The notes under the pieces: model-generated
What the model was told of the DNA's origin: nothing
Seen by the model: the letters and a program-made list of their open reading frames with translations, nothing else
Databases searched by the model: none
Made by a program: the position numbers and the translations under genes
In this document: positions 8,658-17,084 of the stretch, piece after piece
Layout of the letters: each line of letters opens with the position of its first letter
How positions within the stretch are numbered: position 1 is the first letter of the stretch
NCBI GenBank assembly: GCA_963800975.1
Contig: CAWDDB010000008.1
Coordinates: 1,221,833-1,285,832, forward strand
Direction: 5' to 3'
DNA length: 64,000 bases
Source of the DNA: JALYGY01 sp963800975
GTDB lineage: Bacteria; Actinomycetota; Rubrobacteria; Rubrobacterales; Rubrobacteraceae

Positions 8658-8999
8658 ATGAACGCTTCGCGCGAATCCTCCGGCATCGCGGTGCGGGCCG
8701 GCATCGCGGTTCTCACGCTCGCGACGGCCCTCATCCACCTCCAGCTCAACTTCCCCGACCCGGTGTTCATCCTCAACGGGCTAGGGTACCTGGGGCTACT
8801 GGCCGCGCTCGTGGTACCTGTCCCTCGGCTCGAGCGTTACCGCAACCAGGTGCGGTTGGCCCTCGTCGGGTACACGGCGCTCACGATCTTCCTCTGGATC
8901 CTCTTCGGCGCGCGTACCCCGATCGGGTACGCCGACAAGGTGATCGAGCTGGCCCTGATCGCGCTGCTGCTCGTCGAGGCAAGCCGTTCACGCCGGTAG
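8658..8999 (+). CDS. Small four-helix membrane protein (113 aa)
   Basis: Four hydrophobic segments, starting with VRAGIAVLTLATALIHLQL, then LNGLGYLGLLAALVVPVP, VGYTALTIFLWILFGA and VIELALIALLLVEA, ending in a short basic tail (SRSRR). The TALIHLQLNFPDPVFILNG region resembles small uncharacterised actinobacterial membrane proteins. No function is assigned. GGAGGTGGG lies about 10 nt before the ATG. A strong stem-loop follows at 9070. Confidence 0.7.
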   Translation: MNASRESSGIAVRAGIAVLTLATALIHLQLNFPDPVFILNGLGYLGLLAALVVPVPRLERYRNQVRLALVGYTALTIFLWILFGARTPIGYADKVIELALIALLLVEASRSRR

Positions 9000-9069
9000 C
9001 GTGGCTCCACCTCGTGCTCTCAAGAGGATATAGACCAGCCGTAGTGCTCTAGCAGGAAAGGGCTAGAAG

Positions 9070-9094
9070 AAGGGGCCGCTGCGAGCGGCCCCTT
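9070..9094. terminator. Bidirectional intrinsic terminator between convergent genes
   Basis: AAGGGGCCGCT (9070-9080) and AGCGGCCCCTT (9084-9094) form an 11-bp perfect stem with a GCG loop. The A/T ends allow termination both of the membrane gene ending at 8999 (+) and of the FAD oxidase ending at 9123 (-). Confidence 0.85.
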
Positions 9095-9122
9095 CCTGGT
9101 GCTTCGATGCGGCGTGGCGCGG

Positions 9123-10511
9123 TTACACGGTCGCGGTCGGCCTTATGTTCTGGTTGACGTGGAAGAGGTTGGTCGGATCGTACTCGTTCTTCACGGCGAC
9201 CAGCCGCTCGAAGTTCTCGCCGTAGGTTGCCTTAACGCGCTCCTGGCCCTCGTCCATCATGAAGTTCACGTAAGCCCCCCCGGCCGAGTACGGGTGCAAA
9301 GCCGCCCAGTACTCCTTCGTCCAGGAGGTGATGCGCTCGTTGTTGGCCGGGTCCGGGTCAACGCCATAAAAGACCGCAGACCAGTTGGCCTCGCGGTGGC
9401 TGAAGGGGGTATCGCTCTTGTCCACCCGATGCACCGCCCCATCTATCGGGTAGAGGTGCATGGTCGAGAGCATGCTCGGCAACTCCGGGCCGTGCCTCAT
9501 GTGGATCGCGATGGCCTCGTCGGTTAGCTCGGTAACGAAGTCGCCCCTCCAGTACTGCTGCACCCCCGGCGGGTAGAGGGCGTCGAAGAGGCTGTTGAGC
9601 GCGGGGAGCGGCATCGGACCCAGTAACTCGAAAGCGGCGGGGCCGACCCCGTCTCGTATCGGCCTGAACGCTTCCTCCGCGTCTTCCGTGTCCCCGGAGT
9701 AGCACCAGACGATGCCGCACATCTTCTTGCCGTGCAGGTTCTCGGGGAAGAATGGGGCGGGCGGCACGACCAGGAAAGCGAAGAAGCCGTAGAGCTCTTC
9801 TGGCGCCTGCAGGCTGAACTCCCGGAACCAGCGCATGATCTCCTCGGCCCTGTCGAGCTCCCAGAACATGGGCCCGGCGTACACGGTGCTCACGGGGCTG
9901 CCTCTGAACAGGAACGAGGTGACGACCCCGAAGTTGCCGCCTCCTCCGCGTATGGCCCAGAAGAGGTCCTCGTTCTCCTCCTCGCTGGCCTTCACGAGGC
10001 TACCGTCGGCCAGGACGACGTCGGCCTCGAGCAGGTTGTCGATGGTGAGGCCATACTTGCGCGAGAGGTAGCCATGACCGCCGCCCAGTGTCAGGCCGCC
10101 AACTCCTGTGGTCGAGATGATGCCGGTGGGCACGGCCAGCCCGAAGGCGTGGGAGGCGTGGTCAACATCGCCCCAGGTCGCGCCGCCCTCGACGCGAACG
10201 GTCTGCGCATCCGGGTCGACGCGGACGCCTTTCATCGACGAGAGGTCGATCACCAGGGCGTCATCGGCCACGCCCAGGCCCCCGCCGTTGTGGCCACCGC
10301 CGCGCACGGCCAGGGGCACGTCGTTCTCGCGGGCGAAGTTCACGCAGCCGATAACGTCCGCGGCGTCGACGCAGCGGGCTACCATCAGCGGATGCTTGTC
10401 GATCATGCCATTAAAGACCTTGCGGGCTTCGTCGTAGCCCTCATCGTCCTGCTGGATCAGCTCCCCGCGCAGAGCCACCTTGAATTGTTCAACGGCAGTT
10501 TCGTCGAGCAT
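9123..10511 (-). CDS. FAD-linked oxidase, berberine-bridge-enzyme type (462 aa)
   Basis: A PCMH-type FAD-binding oxidoreductase. The N-terminal FAD domain carries RGGGHNGGGLG, with the His expected to bind FAD covalently, and GVGGLTLGGGHGYLSRKYG. IRGGGGNFGVVTSF closes the FAD domain near residue 200. The C-terminal BBE segment is YDPTNLFHVNQNIRP. The position where bicovalent members have Cys (before TTGVGG) is not Cys, so single histidyl attachment is inferred. Such enzymes oxidise alcohols, sugars or polyketide/alkaloid intermediates; the substrate is unknown. It is one of three paralogues in this window (also 11798 and 56297) and stands next to a methyltransferase. Confidence 0.88.
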   Translation of the reverse strand: MLDETAVEQFKVALRGELIQQDDEGYDEARKVFNGMIDKHPLMVARCVDAADVIGCVNFARENDVPLAVRGGGHNGGGLGVADDALVIDLSSMKGVRVDPDAQTVRVEGGATWGDVDHASHAFGLAVPTGIISTTGVGGLTLGGGHGYLSRKYGLTIDNLLEADVVLADGSLVKASEEENEDLFWAIRGGGGNFGVVTSFLFRGSPVSTVYAGPMFWELDRAEEIMRWFREFSLQAPEELYGFFAFLVVPPAPFFPENLHGKKMCGIVWCYSGDTEDAEEAFRPIRDGVGPAAFELLGPMPLPALNSLFDALYPPGVQQYWRGDFVTELTDEAIAIHMRHGPELPSMLSTMHLYPIDGAVHRVDKSDTPFSHREANWSAVFYGVDPDPANNERITSWTKEYWAALHPYSAGGAYVNFMMDEGQERVKATYGENFERLVAVKNEYDPTNLFHVNQNIRPTATV

Positions 10512-10686
10512 GACTTGCTCTCCCTTCTCTAGTCTCGCGAACAGGCGAGACTTCCCGTTCCACCGTAATTATTATGCCATTCGGCGGGGCGTCGTGACAT
10601 AGGATATCTGGACCACCTTGCGATCCATAGCTCGACCGGGCTGCCTCGACTGTTTTGCTTCGGATCCGCGCCAAATCGGCATCGCG

Positions 10687-11736
10687 CTACTCCTTCGCCG
10701 CCACCAGGATATGGAACCGAGAGAACCCAGTCTCCTCTGTGACCCGCAGCCCCGCGTCGCGGCAGAGCGCGTGCAGCTCGGTCCGCGTGTTTACCACGTT
10801 GCCCCAGGTGACCTCGTACCACTGTGCCAGAGCCGCGAAGCGTGTAGGCATCGTCCGCAGCGCCTCGTCCGTCTCCGGGTACGCCTCGTCGAAGATGAGG
10901 AAGCGGCCGCCCGGCTTGAGCGCCCGCGCCACGGCCGCAAACGCCGCCGGCTTCGCCTCGGGGGAGATCTCGTGCACGACGAGAAAACTCGTGGCCACAT
11001 CGTACTCCCCCACCTCCTCCAGCTGATCTGCGCCCTGCACACGCGCCGTGCAACGGTCCGTCAGCCTCCGTTCGGCGATGAGCAGCCGAGCCAGGTCGAC
11101 GGAGCGGGGTTCGACGTCGATCCCCACGCAGGAGCAATCGGGGAATCGCTCCGCGATCTGCACGACAGCCCAGCCACCGCCGCAGCCCACATCCAGTACC
11201 CGGCTGCCATCCCGAAGCTCGGCGTCGAGACCGGGTAGCTGCGGCAGTACGAAGTCGAGGAAGAGGCGCGGGAGCGTCTTGAGCGCTTCGGCTACCTCGC
11301 GCATAAACGGCTCGCCGTGCTCCTGGTAGGGTTTGGTTGTCCCATCGCGGAAGTGGCGCGTGTATTCCTGGTAGTCTTCGCCGACCACCATGTGCACCCT
11401 GGGCGCGCTGGCGAGGTAGAAGCTCGACTCGGGGTCGCCCAGGATCTGGTCGAAGTGCGGTGCCATGCGCCACCCAGCGCCCTCGCGGTCGAGCAACCCG
11501 AAGGCGAAGGCCGTGCGGCACAACACGTCGGTGTAGAAGGGCTGCGTGCCGAGGCGCCCGGCAAGCTCCTCGGAGGTGAGACCAGGAGTCTGCGTCAGCG
11601 CGTTCCAAACGCCCAGCTCGCGCGCGATCTCGAGCAGGTTGGTCGCGTGGTAGCCCGCGACCAGGTCGTAGAGCTTGCTGACCTGGTCGGCCAACGTCGG
11701 CGTGGCGGCTGGATCACGCCCCGTTACGGTCGTCAC
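10687..11736 (-). CDS. SAM-dependent methyltransferase with N-terminal dimerisation helix domain
   Basis: 349 aa. Residues 15-110 form an O-methyltransferase-like helical/winged region (LYDLVAGYHATNLLEIAREL and EELAGRLGTQPFYTDVLCR). The SAM-binding Rossmann fold begins with motif I VLDVGCGGGWAVVQIA, followed by CVGIDVEPRSVDLAR and the post-motif ALKPGGRFLIFDEAYPE. The pattern matches small-molecule methyltransferases, including natural-product O-methyltransferases. The substrate is not known. The GTG start at 11736 follows GGAGGT with 8 nt spacing. It sits between two FAD-linked oxidases on the same strand, which suggests joint tailoring of one small molecule. Confidence 0.82.
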   Translation of the reverse strand: MTTVTGRDPAATPTLADQVSKLYDLVAGYHATNLLEIARELGVWNALTQTPGLTSEELAGRLGTQPFYTDVLCRTAFAFGLLDREGAGWRMAPHFDQILGDPESSFYLASAPRVHMVVGEDYQEYTRHFRDGTTKPYQEHGEPFMREVAEALKTLPRLFLDFVLPQLPGLDAELRDGSRVLDVGCGGGWAVVQIAERFPDCSCVGIDVEPRSVDLARLLIAERRLTDRCTARVQGADQLEEVGEYDVATSFLVVHEISPEAKPAAFAAVARALKPGGRFLIFDEAYPETDEALRTMPTRFAALAQWYEVTWGNVVNTRTELHALCRDAGLRVTEETGFSRFHILVAAKE

Positions 11737-11797
11737 TGTGGTGTACCTCCACTTGTTCTCTTCTCGGGCAGTGCTACAGCTTTCGCATTAGGGCAGG

Positions 11798-13198
11798 TTA
11801 CGGCGAGATGTTCTGGTTGAGACGGAACAGGTTCTCAGGGTCCCAGCGGCGCTTTAGCGCCTTGAGCCGGTCGTACTTCTCCGCCCCATAGGCCCGCCGG
11901 ACCCTCTCCTCGCCTTCCTCCATCAGGAAGTTCACGTACGCGCCCGCGTGGTATGGCTCCAGCGCCGACCAGAAGCCCCTGACCCACTCCTGCTCCTCCT
12001 CGAAGCCCGCGGTTGTTGCGGTAGCGGCCGTGATGTTGAACGTGTATCCGGCTCCACGGCCGCCGAAGGCCGTCTCGTCCTCACCCACGCGCGCGGACGC
12101 CCCTCCGCGTTGCCAGATCGGGAAGGCCGTCAGCGGGGAGTTGATCCGGAGCGAGTGCTCCACTGTGATGTCGATGACCTCGTCGGTGAGTTCCGCCACG
12201 TCGCAGGACCGCATGTAGTACCACCACCCGTGCGGGAACGACGGATCGAACATAGCCTGATGGGCGACAAAAGGCTTCGGCTGGCACAGGTCGAGCACCG
12301 GCGAGCCGAACGCCTTGAGCGGACGAACGACCTCCTCCCCTTCCTCGACAGAGCCCGCGTAGCAGCACACCACGGCGACGACGGGCTTGCCGTGCAGGTC
12401 GGGGGGCACGGAAGGAAGCGGTGGCGCCTTGCGGTGGACCACGATCGTCATGAGCTCGTCGGGCGCCACCGAGATCCACTCGCGATAGAAACGCAGGACG
12501 TCTGCCGACCCCTCCATCGGCCAGAAGACCGGCCCGGCCATTACCTCCGGACCGAGCGGGCTGAGACGGAACTCGAACTCGGTGACGATCCCGAAATTGC
12601 CGCCGCCCCCACGCACTCCCCAGAAGAGGTCGGCGTTCACTTCCTCGCTCGCCGTGACGAACTCGCCCTGCGCGGTGACGAGGTCAACCGAGATTAGCTG
12701 GTCTATCGTGAGGCCATACTTGCGCATCAGCCAACCGATACCACCGCCGAGGGTAAGCCCGGCCAGGCCGGTGTGTGACACTATGCCCGCCGGCACCGCT
12801 AGCCCGAAGGCCTGCGTCTCGCGGTCTAACTCACCGAGTAGCACGCCAGCCTGCGCCCTCGCCGTTCGCGAGTGGGGATCGACCCGAATCCCCTTCATGC
12901 GTGACAGGTCGATGACGAGGCCGTTGTCGCAGGTGGAGAGACCAGGAAAGCTGTGGCCCCCGCCACGCACGGCCGGTAGCAGCCCGCTTTCGCGGGCGAA
13001 ATTCACGGCCTCGATGACGTCGGCAACACCGGCGCAGCGCGCGATCAGGGCAGGGAAGCGGTCTATGGAGCCATTCCATACCCTTCGGGCTTCCTCGTAG
13101 CCTCCATCTCCGGTTTGAAGTAGCTCACCACCGAAGCGGTCCTGCAGGCTGGTTACGTCTCTCGGTGCCATTGGAGAAGCTGCTGCGACATCAGCCAT
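11798..13198 (-). CDS. FAD-linked oxidase, berberine-bridge-enzyme type (466 aa)
   Basis: The second paralogue of this family. It has RGGGHSFPGLST (predicted histidyl-FAD site), GLAGLTLGGGIGWLMRKYG, VRGGGGNFGIVTEFEF, and the BBE tail WDPENLFRLNQNISP at the very C-terminus. The usual Cys for bicovalent attachment is missing (IVSHTGLAG). I chose the ATG at 13198; a GTG three codons upstream sits too close to AGGGAG. It is separated by only about 60 bp from the methyltransferase downstream and preceded by the SnoaL-like gene on the same strand. Reaction: oxidation of an unidentified substrate with O2 as acceptor, by family knowledge. Confidence 0.87.
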   Translation of the reverse strand: MADVAAASPMAPRDVTSLQDRFGGELLQTGDGGYEEARRVWNGSIDRFPALIARCAGVADVIEAVNFARESGLLPAVRGGGHSFPGLSTCDNGLVIDLSRMKGIRVDPHSRTARAQAGVLLGELDRETQAFGLAVPAGIVSHTGLAGLTLGGGIGWLMRKYGLTIDQLISVDLVTAQGEFVTASEEVNADLFWGVRGGGGNFGIVTEFEFRLSPLGPEVMAGPVFWPMEGSADVLRFYREWISVAPDELMTIVVHRKAPPLPSVPPDLHGKPVVAVVCCYAGSVEEGEEVVRPLKAFGSPVLDLCQPKPFVAHQAMFDPSFPHGWWYYMRSCDVAELTDEVIDITVEHSLRINSPLTAFPIWQRGGASARVGEDETAFGGRGAGYTFNITAATATTAGFEEEQEWVRGFWSALEPYHAGAYVNFLMEEGEERVRRAYGAEKYDRLKALKRRWDPENLFRLNQNISP

Positions 13199-13329
13199 GA
13201 TCTTCACCGCTCCCTCTGCGTTGCTCGACCCCAGCAGTGACCTCGAGCTCGGATTTCTCGCTCATGCCCGCCCGTGCTCGTTGCTCCTACCTCTCCGGCG
13301 TTGCTTTCCGATCCATCGAAGGTCTGGGC

Positions 13330-13758
13330 CTACCCCGCCGCGGGGATGGCGTCGAGCTGCCGCATCATCCCTAGCTGGTCGAAGTTGTCCCAACTCTCTA
13401 CGACCTTTCCCTCCTCCGAGAAGCGGAAGAGGCCCATGCCCGTCATCACAACCGTCTTGTCGGTGGCGGGAATACCCCTGAACTCACTCACGTGCGTCGC
13501 CCGCAATCTCCAACGGTTCAACACCTTGTCTCCTTCACCGATCATTTCTTCGATTACGTTCTCGGTGTCGGAGAAGGCCGAACGCCACTCCTTGACGAAC
13601 GCTTTCACGTCTTGGGGGGTGCGCTCCTCAACGGACCCGTCCGGTTGGTGAGACAGATACTGCTCAGCGAAAATCTCGTCGGCGGCGTCCAGATTGCCTT
13701 CGACCCAGACCTCCTCGACGTAGCGCCGGAAGGTGGTCTTGTTTTCCTCAACCGACAT
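13330..13758 (-). CDS. SnoaL-like polyketide cyclase/ester cyclase family protein (142 aa)
   Basis: A complete SnoaL-like protein: ENKTTFRRYVEEVWVEGNLD, then ADEIFAEQYLSHQPD, VKAFVKEWRSAFSD, and a second half GIPATDKTVVMTGMGLFRFS with EGKVVESWDNFDQLGMMRQL. In polyketide pathways such enzymes close rings by aldol chemistry; many homologues have unknown roles, so cyclase activity is inferred. GGAGGGTACTGGA precedes the ATG. It is the first gene of the minus-strand set leading into the FAD-oxidase/methyltransferase genes, consistent with small-molecule tailoring. Confidence 0.8.
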   Translation of the reverse strand: MSVEENKTTFRRYVEEVWVEGNLDAADEIFAEQYLSHQPDGSVEERTPQDVKAFVKEWRSAFSDTENVIEEMIGEGDKVLNRWRLRATHVSEFRGIPATDKTVVMTGMGLFRFSEEGKVVESWDNFDQLGMMRQLDAIPAAG

Positions 13759-14415
13759 TCCAGTACCCTCCTTGATCCTTTAGGCCATGCTCGTCTTCGT
13801 GGATCGCGCTGATTGCTCGAGCGCTGCCCTGGGGCTGGTCCAGTACCTCTAACGCTCACCTCCCCTTTCACCCAACTCGCGCAGATCGCCGCAGGCCAGG
13901 TCGTGCCGTAGTCCCTCGAAACCGGAAGCTTCGGCGTAAGACTCGCCCCTTTATCCCAAGGTGCGGACTTACTCCCGTTCTCTAGTGGCGAGCCCAAACT
14001 TACCTGCGGTAACCCTAGGTGGATATAGTAGAAACCTGCCGTTTTGCTCTGATCCGCTCCTCCGAAACGCCAGCCCCCATTGCGGCCCGTTGTCTCGTAT
14101 CAATTGCGCTTTGTGTTTAGGGTAGACATGTTGGTGGCGGTGGGCAATACGTGAGATCGCGTATTTTGTCCTGGTCCCTGAGGGACATTTGTAGGATACA
14201 AGATAGAGCGAGCGACCCAGCGGAACCCCCGGGCAGTTCTCTCCTACCTGCGCGGGCTGTACGATCTTCTCCGCCCACACCAGGCGCAAGCCCACGGCAA
14301 CGCCGACGCGACGACCACGCCGCAGCGTGATCTCGCCCAGGCAAGGCGGGCCGTCGAGGAGCTAGGCTGGGGTTTGCTCTTCTTAAACCCGGCGCCCGCA
14401 ACCTGGGGACTCCTT
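13759..14415. other. Gene-free stretch (657 bp)
   Basis: No convincing gene or RNA. There is a short palindrome GTCCCTGAGGGAC near 14178. A plus-strand open stretch at about 14218-14415 has coding-like codons (RNPRAVLSYLRGLYDLLRPH) but no start and no recognised family. It may be a relic. The promoter of the SnoaL-led cassette should lie near 13760-13850. Confidence 0.4.
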
Positions 14416-15609
14416 TCAGGCCACCCACCGCCAGGTCGTGAACAGAATAGTGAGCACCACGCCCGTCCCGACGCTGAGGAGCAACCACGACGCGAGCAAG
14501 GGTCTGGCGCGGGAGAGGAGGTAGCCGAGGACGAGGAAGACGGGGAAGGCGCCGAGCATGAACCGCGGCAGGCTCATGAGTGGGAAGGACGGCGCCGGCG
14601 TGAGGACCGGGAGGAGGACGACCACAAGGGAATACAGAGACAGCCCCGGAGGCAACACGAAGAAGCCGACGAGCAGCAGGACCAGGAAGAGGCCGAGGAA
14701 CGCCAGATTTACGGTGTTGGAGGCCTCGAGCGCGGGGGTGGCGGAGGGGCTGCGCAGGAGCGTCGCCGGGTCGAGCAGGTACCTCGTCCCGTACCTTGCT
14801 GCCGACCAGGCGTCTGCCAGGGTGGCGAAGGGGTTGGCAAGCTCGCGTCCCCAGTGCTCGTCTTGCTGGCGAAAGGAGACGAGCGGGTCCCCGAAGCGGC
14901 TCCAGAGAAAACCGACGTAGGCGATGAGGCCGGCCGGAACCAGGGCTACCCCGAGGAGACCCCGCGCGCCGAACTCGCGGCGGTGTCGGAGCCACTCGAA
15001 GAGAAGCGGCAGCACCAGGACCACCCCGAGGTTCCTGGTCGCCGCGGCCAAAGCGCCGATTAGACCGCCGAGCAGGAGGTTGCGGCGAACGATGGCGGCC
15101 CAGACCGTCCCCGTGGAGAGCGCGAGAAACAGTGCTTCGGAGTACGCGGCGTTCAGGAAAAAGGCGGTCGGGAAAAAGGCGAGCGCGAGCGTGGCGGCCC
15201 TTGCGGCGCGCGTGTCGTACAGGCTCTCGGCGATGCGGTACAGAAAAAAAAGCGCGAAGGGGGTGGCGGCGAGCGAGATCAGGACGCCCCAGAACGCCGG
15301 CCCGCCGCCGAGGAGCATCCCGGCCCTTACGAGCGTCGGGTACAACGGGAAGAAAGCGGTCGAGGCCGGGGCCAGTTCTCCGTACCCCCCCGTGGCGATC
15401 TCCGAATACCAGGCGCCATCCCAGTGGGCCCAGTAGCTCAGGAAGCCGGGCGGTTCGAGTGGGTCCCCCGCTGGATCGGCCTGCGGCAGGAAGGCAGCGG
15501 CGAGCGCGCCCGTGCCCAGGAACAGCGCCCGTGAGAGGGCGAAGGAGATCAGTACGAAGGCCCAGGCCTCCCGGTTCGAGGACGACTTAGTATCGGAGGT
15601 TCGGGCCAC
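14416..15609 (-). CDS. PIG-V-like membrane mannosyltransferase (397 aa)
   Basis: A multi-pass membrane glycosyltransferase of the GT-C type. The first luminal loop has WAHWDGAWYSEIATGGYGE, matching the D/WDGxWY motif of PIG-V/actinobacterial mannosyltransferases. It is followed by STAFFPLYPTLVRA and about 8-10 hydrophobic segments. Such enzymes use a polyprenyl-phosphate sugar to glycosylate lipids or proteins outside the membrane; the acceptor is unknown. The GTG start at 15609 overlaps the upstream ABC permease by 23 bp, so they are co-transcribed. The gene ends about 650 bp from the SnoaL cassette. Confidence 0.78.
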   Translation of the reverse strand: MARTSDTKSSSNREAWAFVLISFALSRALFLGTGALAAAFLPQADPAGDPLEPPGFLSYWAHWDGAWYSEIATGGYGELAPASTAFFPLYPTLVRAGMLLGGGPAFWGVLISLAATPFALFFLYRIAESLYDTRAARAATLALAFFPTAFFLNAAYSEALFLALSTGTVWAAIVRRNLLLGGLIGALAAATRNLGVVLVLPLLFEWLRHRREFGARGLLGVALVPAGLIAYVGFLWSRFGDPLVSFRQQDEHWGRELANPFATLADAWSAARYGTRYLLDPATLLRSPSATPALEASNTVNLAFLGLFLVLLLVGFFVLPPGLSLYSLVVVLLPVLTPAPSFPLMSLPRFMLGAFPVFLVLGYLLSRARPLLASWLLLSVGTGVVLTILFTTWRWVA

Positions 15610-16354
15610 GGCTGATAGCCCACCAGGCTCCGCAGTAAGCGATAACGGCGAGCAGGAAGACCACGACGATCGTCGGGTACGGGTTGAGGTCCGAGATCTC
15701 GAGGGTGGCGTATCGGGCCGCGTCGACGGTGTAGAAGATCGGGTTGAAGAGCGTCGCGATCCTCAGAACCTCGGGCAGCATCCCCACCGAGTAGAAGACC
15801 CCGCCCAGAAAGGCCAGAGGCTGGATGACGACGCTGGTCAGGAACGAGATGTGTTCGATCCTGGTCGCCAGGGCTCCCACCATGGTTCCGAGGGCGGAGA
15901 AGGTGAAGGCGGAGAGGATCCCGATCAGGAGCAAGAGCCCCGGGTTTGCCACGCCTATCCCGATAAACGGCGCGCCCACGAGGAAGACGCCGGCGCCCAT
16001 GATGACCCCGCGCAACGTGCCCCCGAGGGAGTAGGCGAGCGCGATCTGCAGGTCGCTCATCGGGGCGATCAGGACCTCGTCTATGTAGCGCTCGCGTTTG
16101 GCGTCGAACACCGACCACGATGAGTTCATCTGGGAGCCGGTGACCAGGTTCATCAGAGCGACGCCCGGGAGGATGTACTCCAGGTACGGTATGCCCTCTA
16201 TCTGCTTTATGCGGGTTCCGAGGGCCACCCCGAAGACCACCAGGTAGAGCAGCGAGGTGAGGAGCGGCGGGATCAGGGTCTGCACCCACACCCTGGAGAA
16301 GCGCAGGATCTCGCGCGACAGGAGCGTCCTGAAGGGCCTATCCGCGAAGATCAC
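15587..16354 (-). CDS. ABC-2 type transporter permease
   Basis: A 255-aa inner-membrane protein with six hydrophobic segments typical of ABC-2 (DrrB/NodJ-like) exporters. It carries LPGVALMNLVTGSQMNSSWS and RERYIDEVLIAPMSDLQIALAYSLGG, the conserved cytoplasmic loop plus the ABC-2 signature region, and ends near the sixth helix IVVVFLLAVIAYCGAWWAIS. The GTG start at 16354 lies inside the 3' end of the ATPase gene (16338-17084), a tight pair. Likely exports a lipid, drug or glycan precursor; the cargo is not evident. Confidence 0.87.
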   Translation of the reverse strand: MIFADRPFRTLLSREILRFSRVWVQTLIPPLLTSLLYLVVFGVALGTRIKQIEGIPYLEYILPGVALMNLVTGSQMNSSWSVFDAKRERYIDEVLIAPMSDLQIALAYSLGGTLRGVIMGAGVFLVGAPFIGIGVANPGLLLLIGILSAFTFSALGTMVGALATRIEHISFLTSVVIQPLAFLGGVFYSVGMLPEVLRIATLFNPIFYTVDAARYATLEISDLNPYPTIVVVFLLAVIAYCGAWWAISRGPNLRY

Positions 16355-17084
16355 GCCCGACCACCTTCAGGTAGACCTCTTCTATGCTCGCCGCCTCGTG
16401 GCGCTCTTTGAGCTGCTCGACCGATCCGTGCGTAGCGATCTGGCCGCCGTCTATTAGCGCGATCTCCTCGCACAGCGCCTCGGCCTCCTCCAGGTAGTGC
16501 GTCGTTAGGAGGATGGTCAGCCCGTTGCGGTTGAGCTCGCGGATGTAGCCCCACAGCTTGTAGCGTAGCTCGATGTCCACCCCGGCGGTCGGCTCGTCCA
16601 GGAAGAGCAAGCTGGGGGCGTGCATGAGCGCCCTGGCAAACAGCACGCGCCGCTTCATCCCGCCCGAGAGGGTGTTGACCCTTTGCTTGCGCTTGTCCGT
16701 GAGGGCGAACCGCTCCAGCAGCTCCCCTGTCCTCTCTTTGGCCTTCGCCTTCGGGACGCCGTAGTAGCCGGCATGGTAGAGCATCGTCTCCTCGACCGTC
16801 AGGAACCTGTCCAGGTTTATCTCCTGCGGGGACACCCCGATCATGCGCCGCGCCTCCCTGAACTCGCGGTACGCGTCCCACCCGAAGACCTCCACGCTCC
16901 CCGAGTCCGGCCGCGCCAGGCTCACGATGCTGTTTATGAGCGTTGTCTTGCCCGCCCCATTTGGCCCGAGCAACCCGAAGAACTTGCCGGCCCCGACCTC
17001 GAGCGAGACCCCGTCAAGCGCCAGGACCCCGGTCGAGTAGGTCTTGGTTAGCTTTTCGACCTTGAGGGCCGGGGTCTCGTTCAT
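16338..17084 (-). CDS. ABC transporter ATP-binding protein (drug/polysaccharide export type)
   Basis: 248 aa. Walker A GPNGAGKTTLI (near residue 40), Q-loop SPQEINLD, signature LSGGMKRRVLFARAL, Walker B LLFLDEPTAGVD and H-loop LTTHYLEEAE are all intact, so it should hydrolyse ATP. It pairs with the ABC-2 permease that overlaps its end. The ATG at 17084 overlaps the stop of the amine-oxidase-like gene by one base (TGATG). The four genes from 18340 to 14416 therefore look like one operon: flavoprotein, ATPase, permease, mannosyltransferase. Confidence 0.92.
   Translation of the reverse strand: MNETPALKVEKLTKTYSTGVLALDGVSLEVGAGKFFGLLGPNGAGKTTLINSIVSLARPDSGSVEVFGWDAYREFREARRMIGVSPQEINLDRFLTVEETMLYHAGYYGVPKAKAKERTGELLERFALTDKRKQRVNTLSGGMKRRVLFARALMHAPSLLFLDEPTAGVDIELRYKLWGYIRELNRNGLTILLTTHYLEEAEALCEEIALIDGGQIATHGSVEQLKERHEAASIEEVYLKVVGRDLRG

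Noticed and set aside
14218..14415. Coding-like plus-strand stretch before the mannosyltransferase end
   Set aside because: No start, no recognised family, and it merges into antisense of the mannosyltransferase gene; kept only as a remark.
15549..16289. Long frame antisense/alternate to the ABC permease
   Set aside because: Arg/Pro/Gly-rich composition without domain motifs, typical of shadow frames in high-GC DNA.
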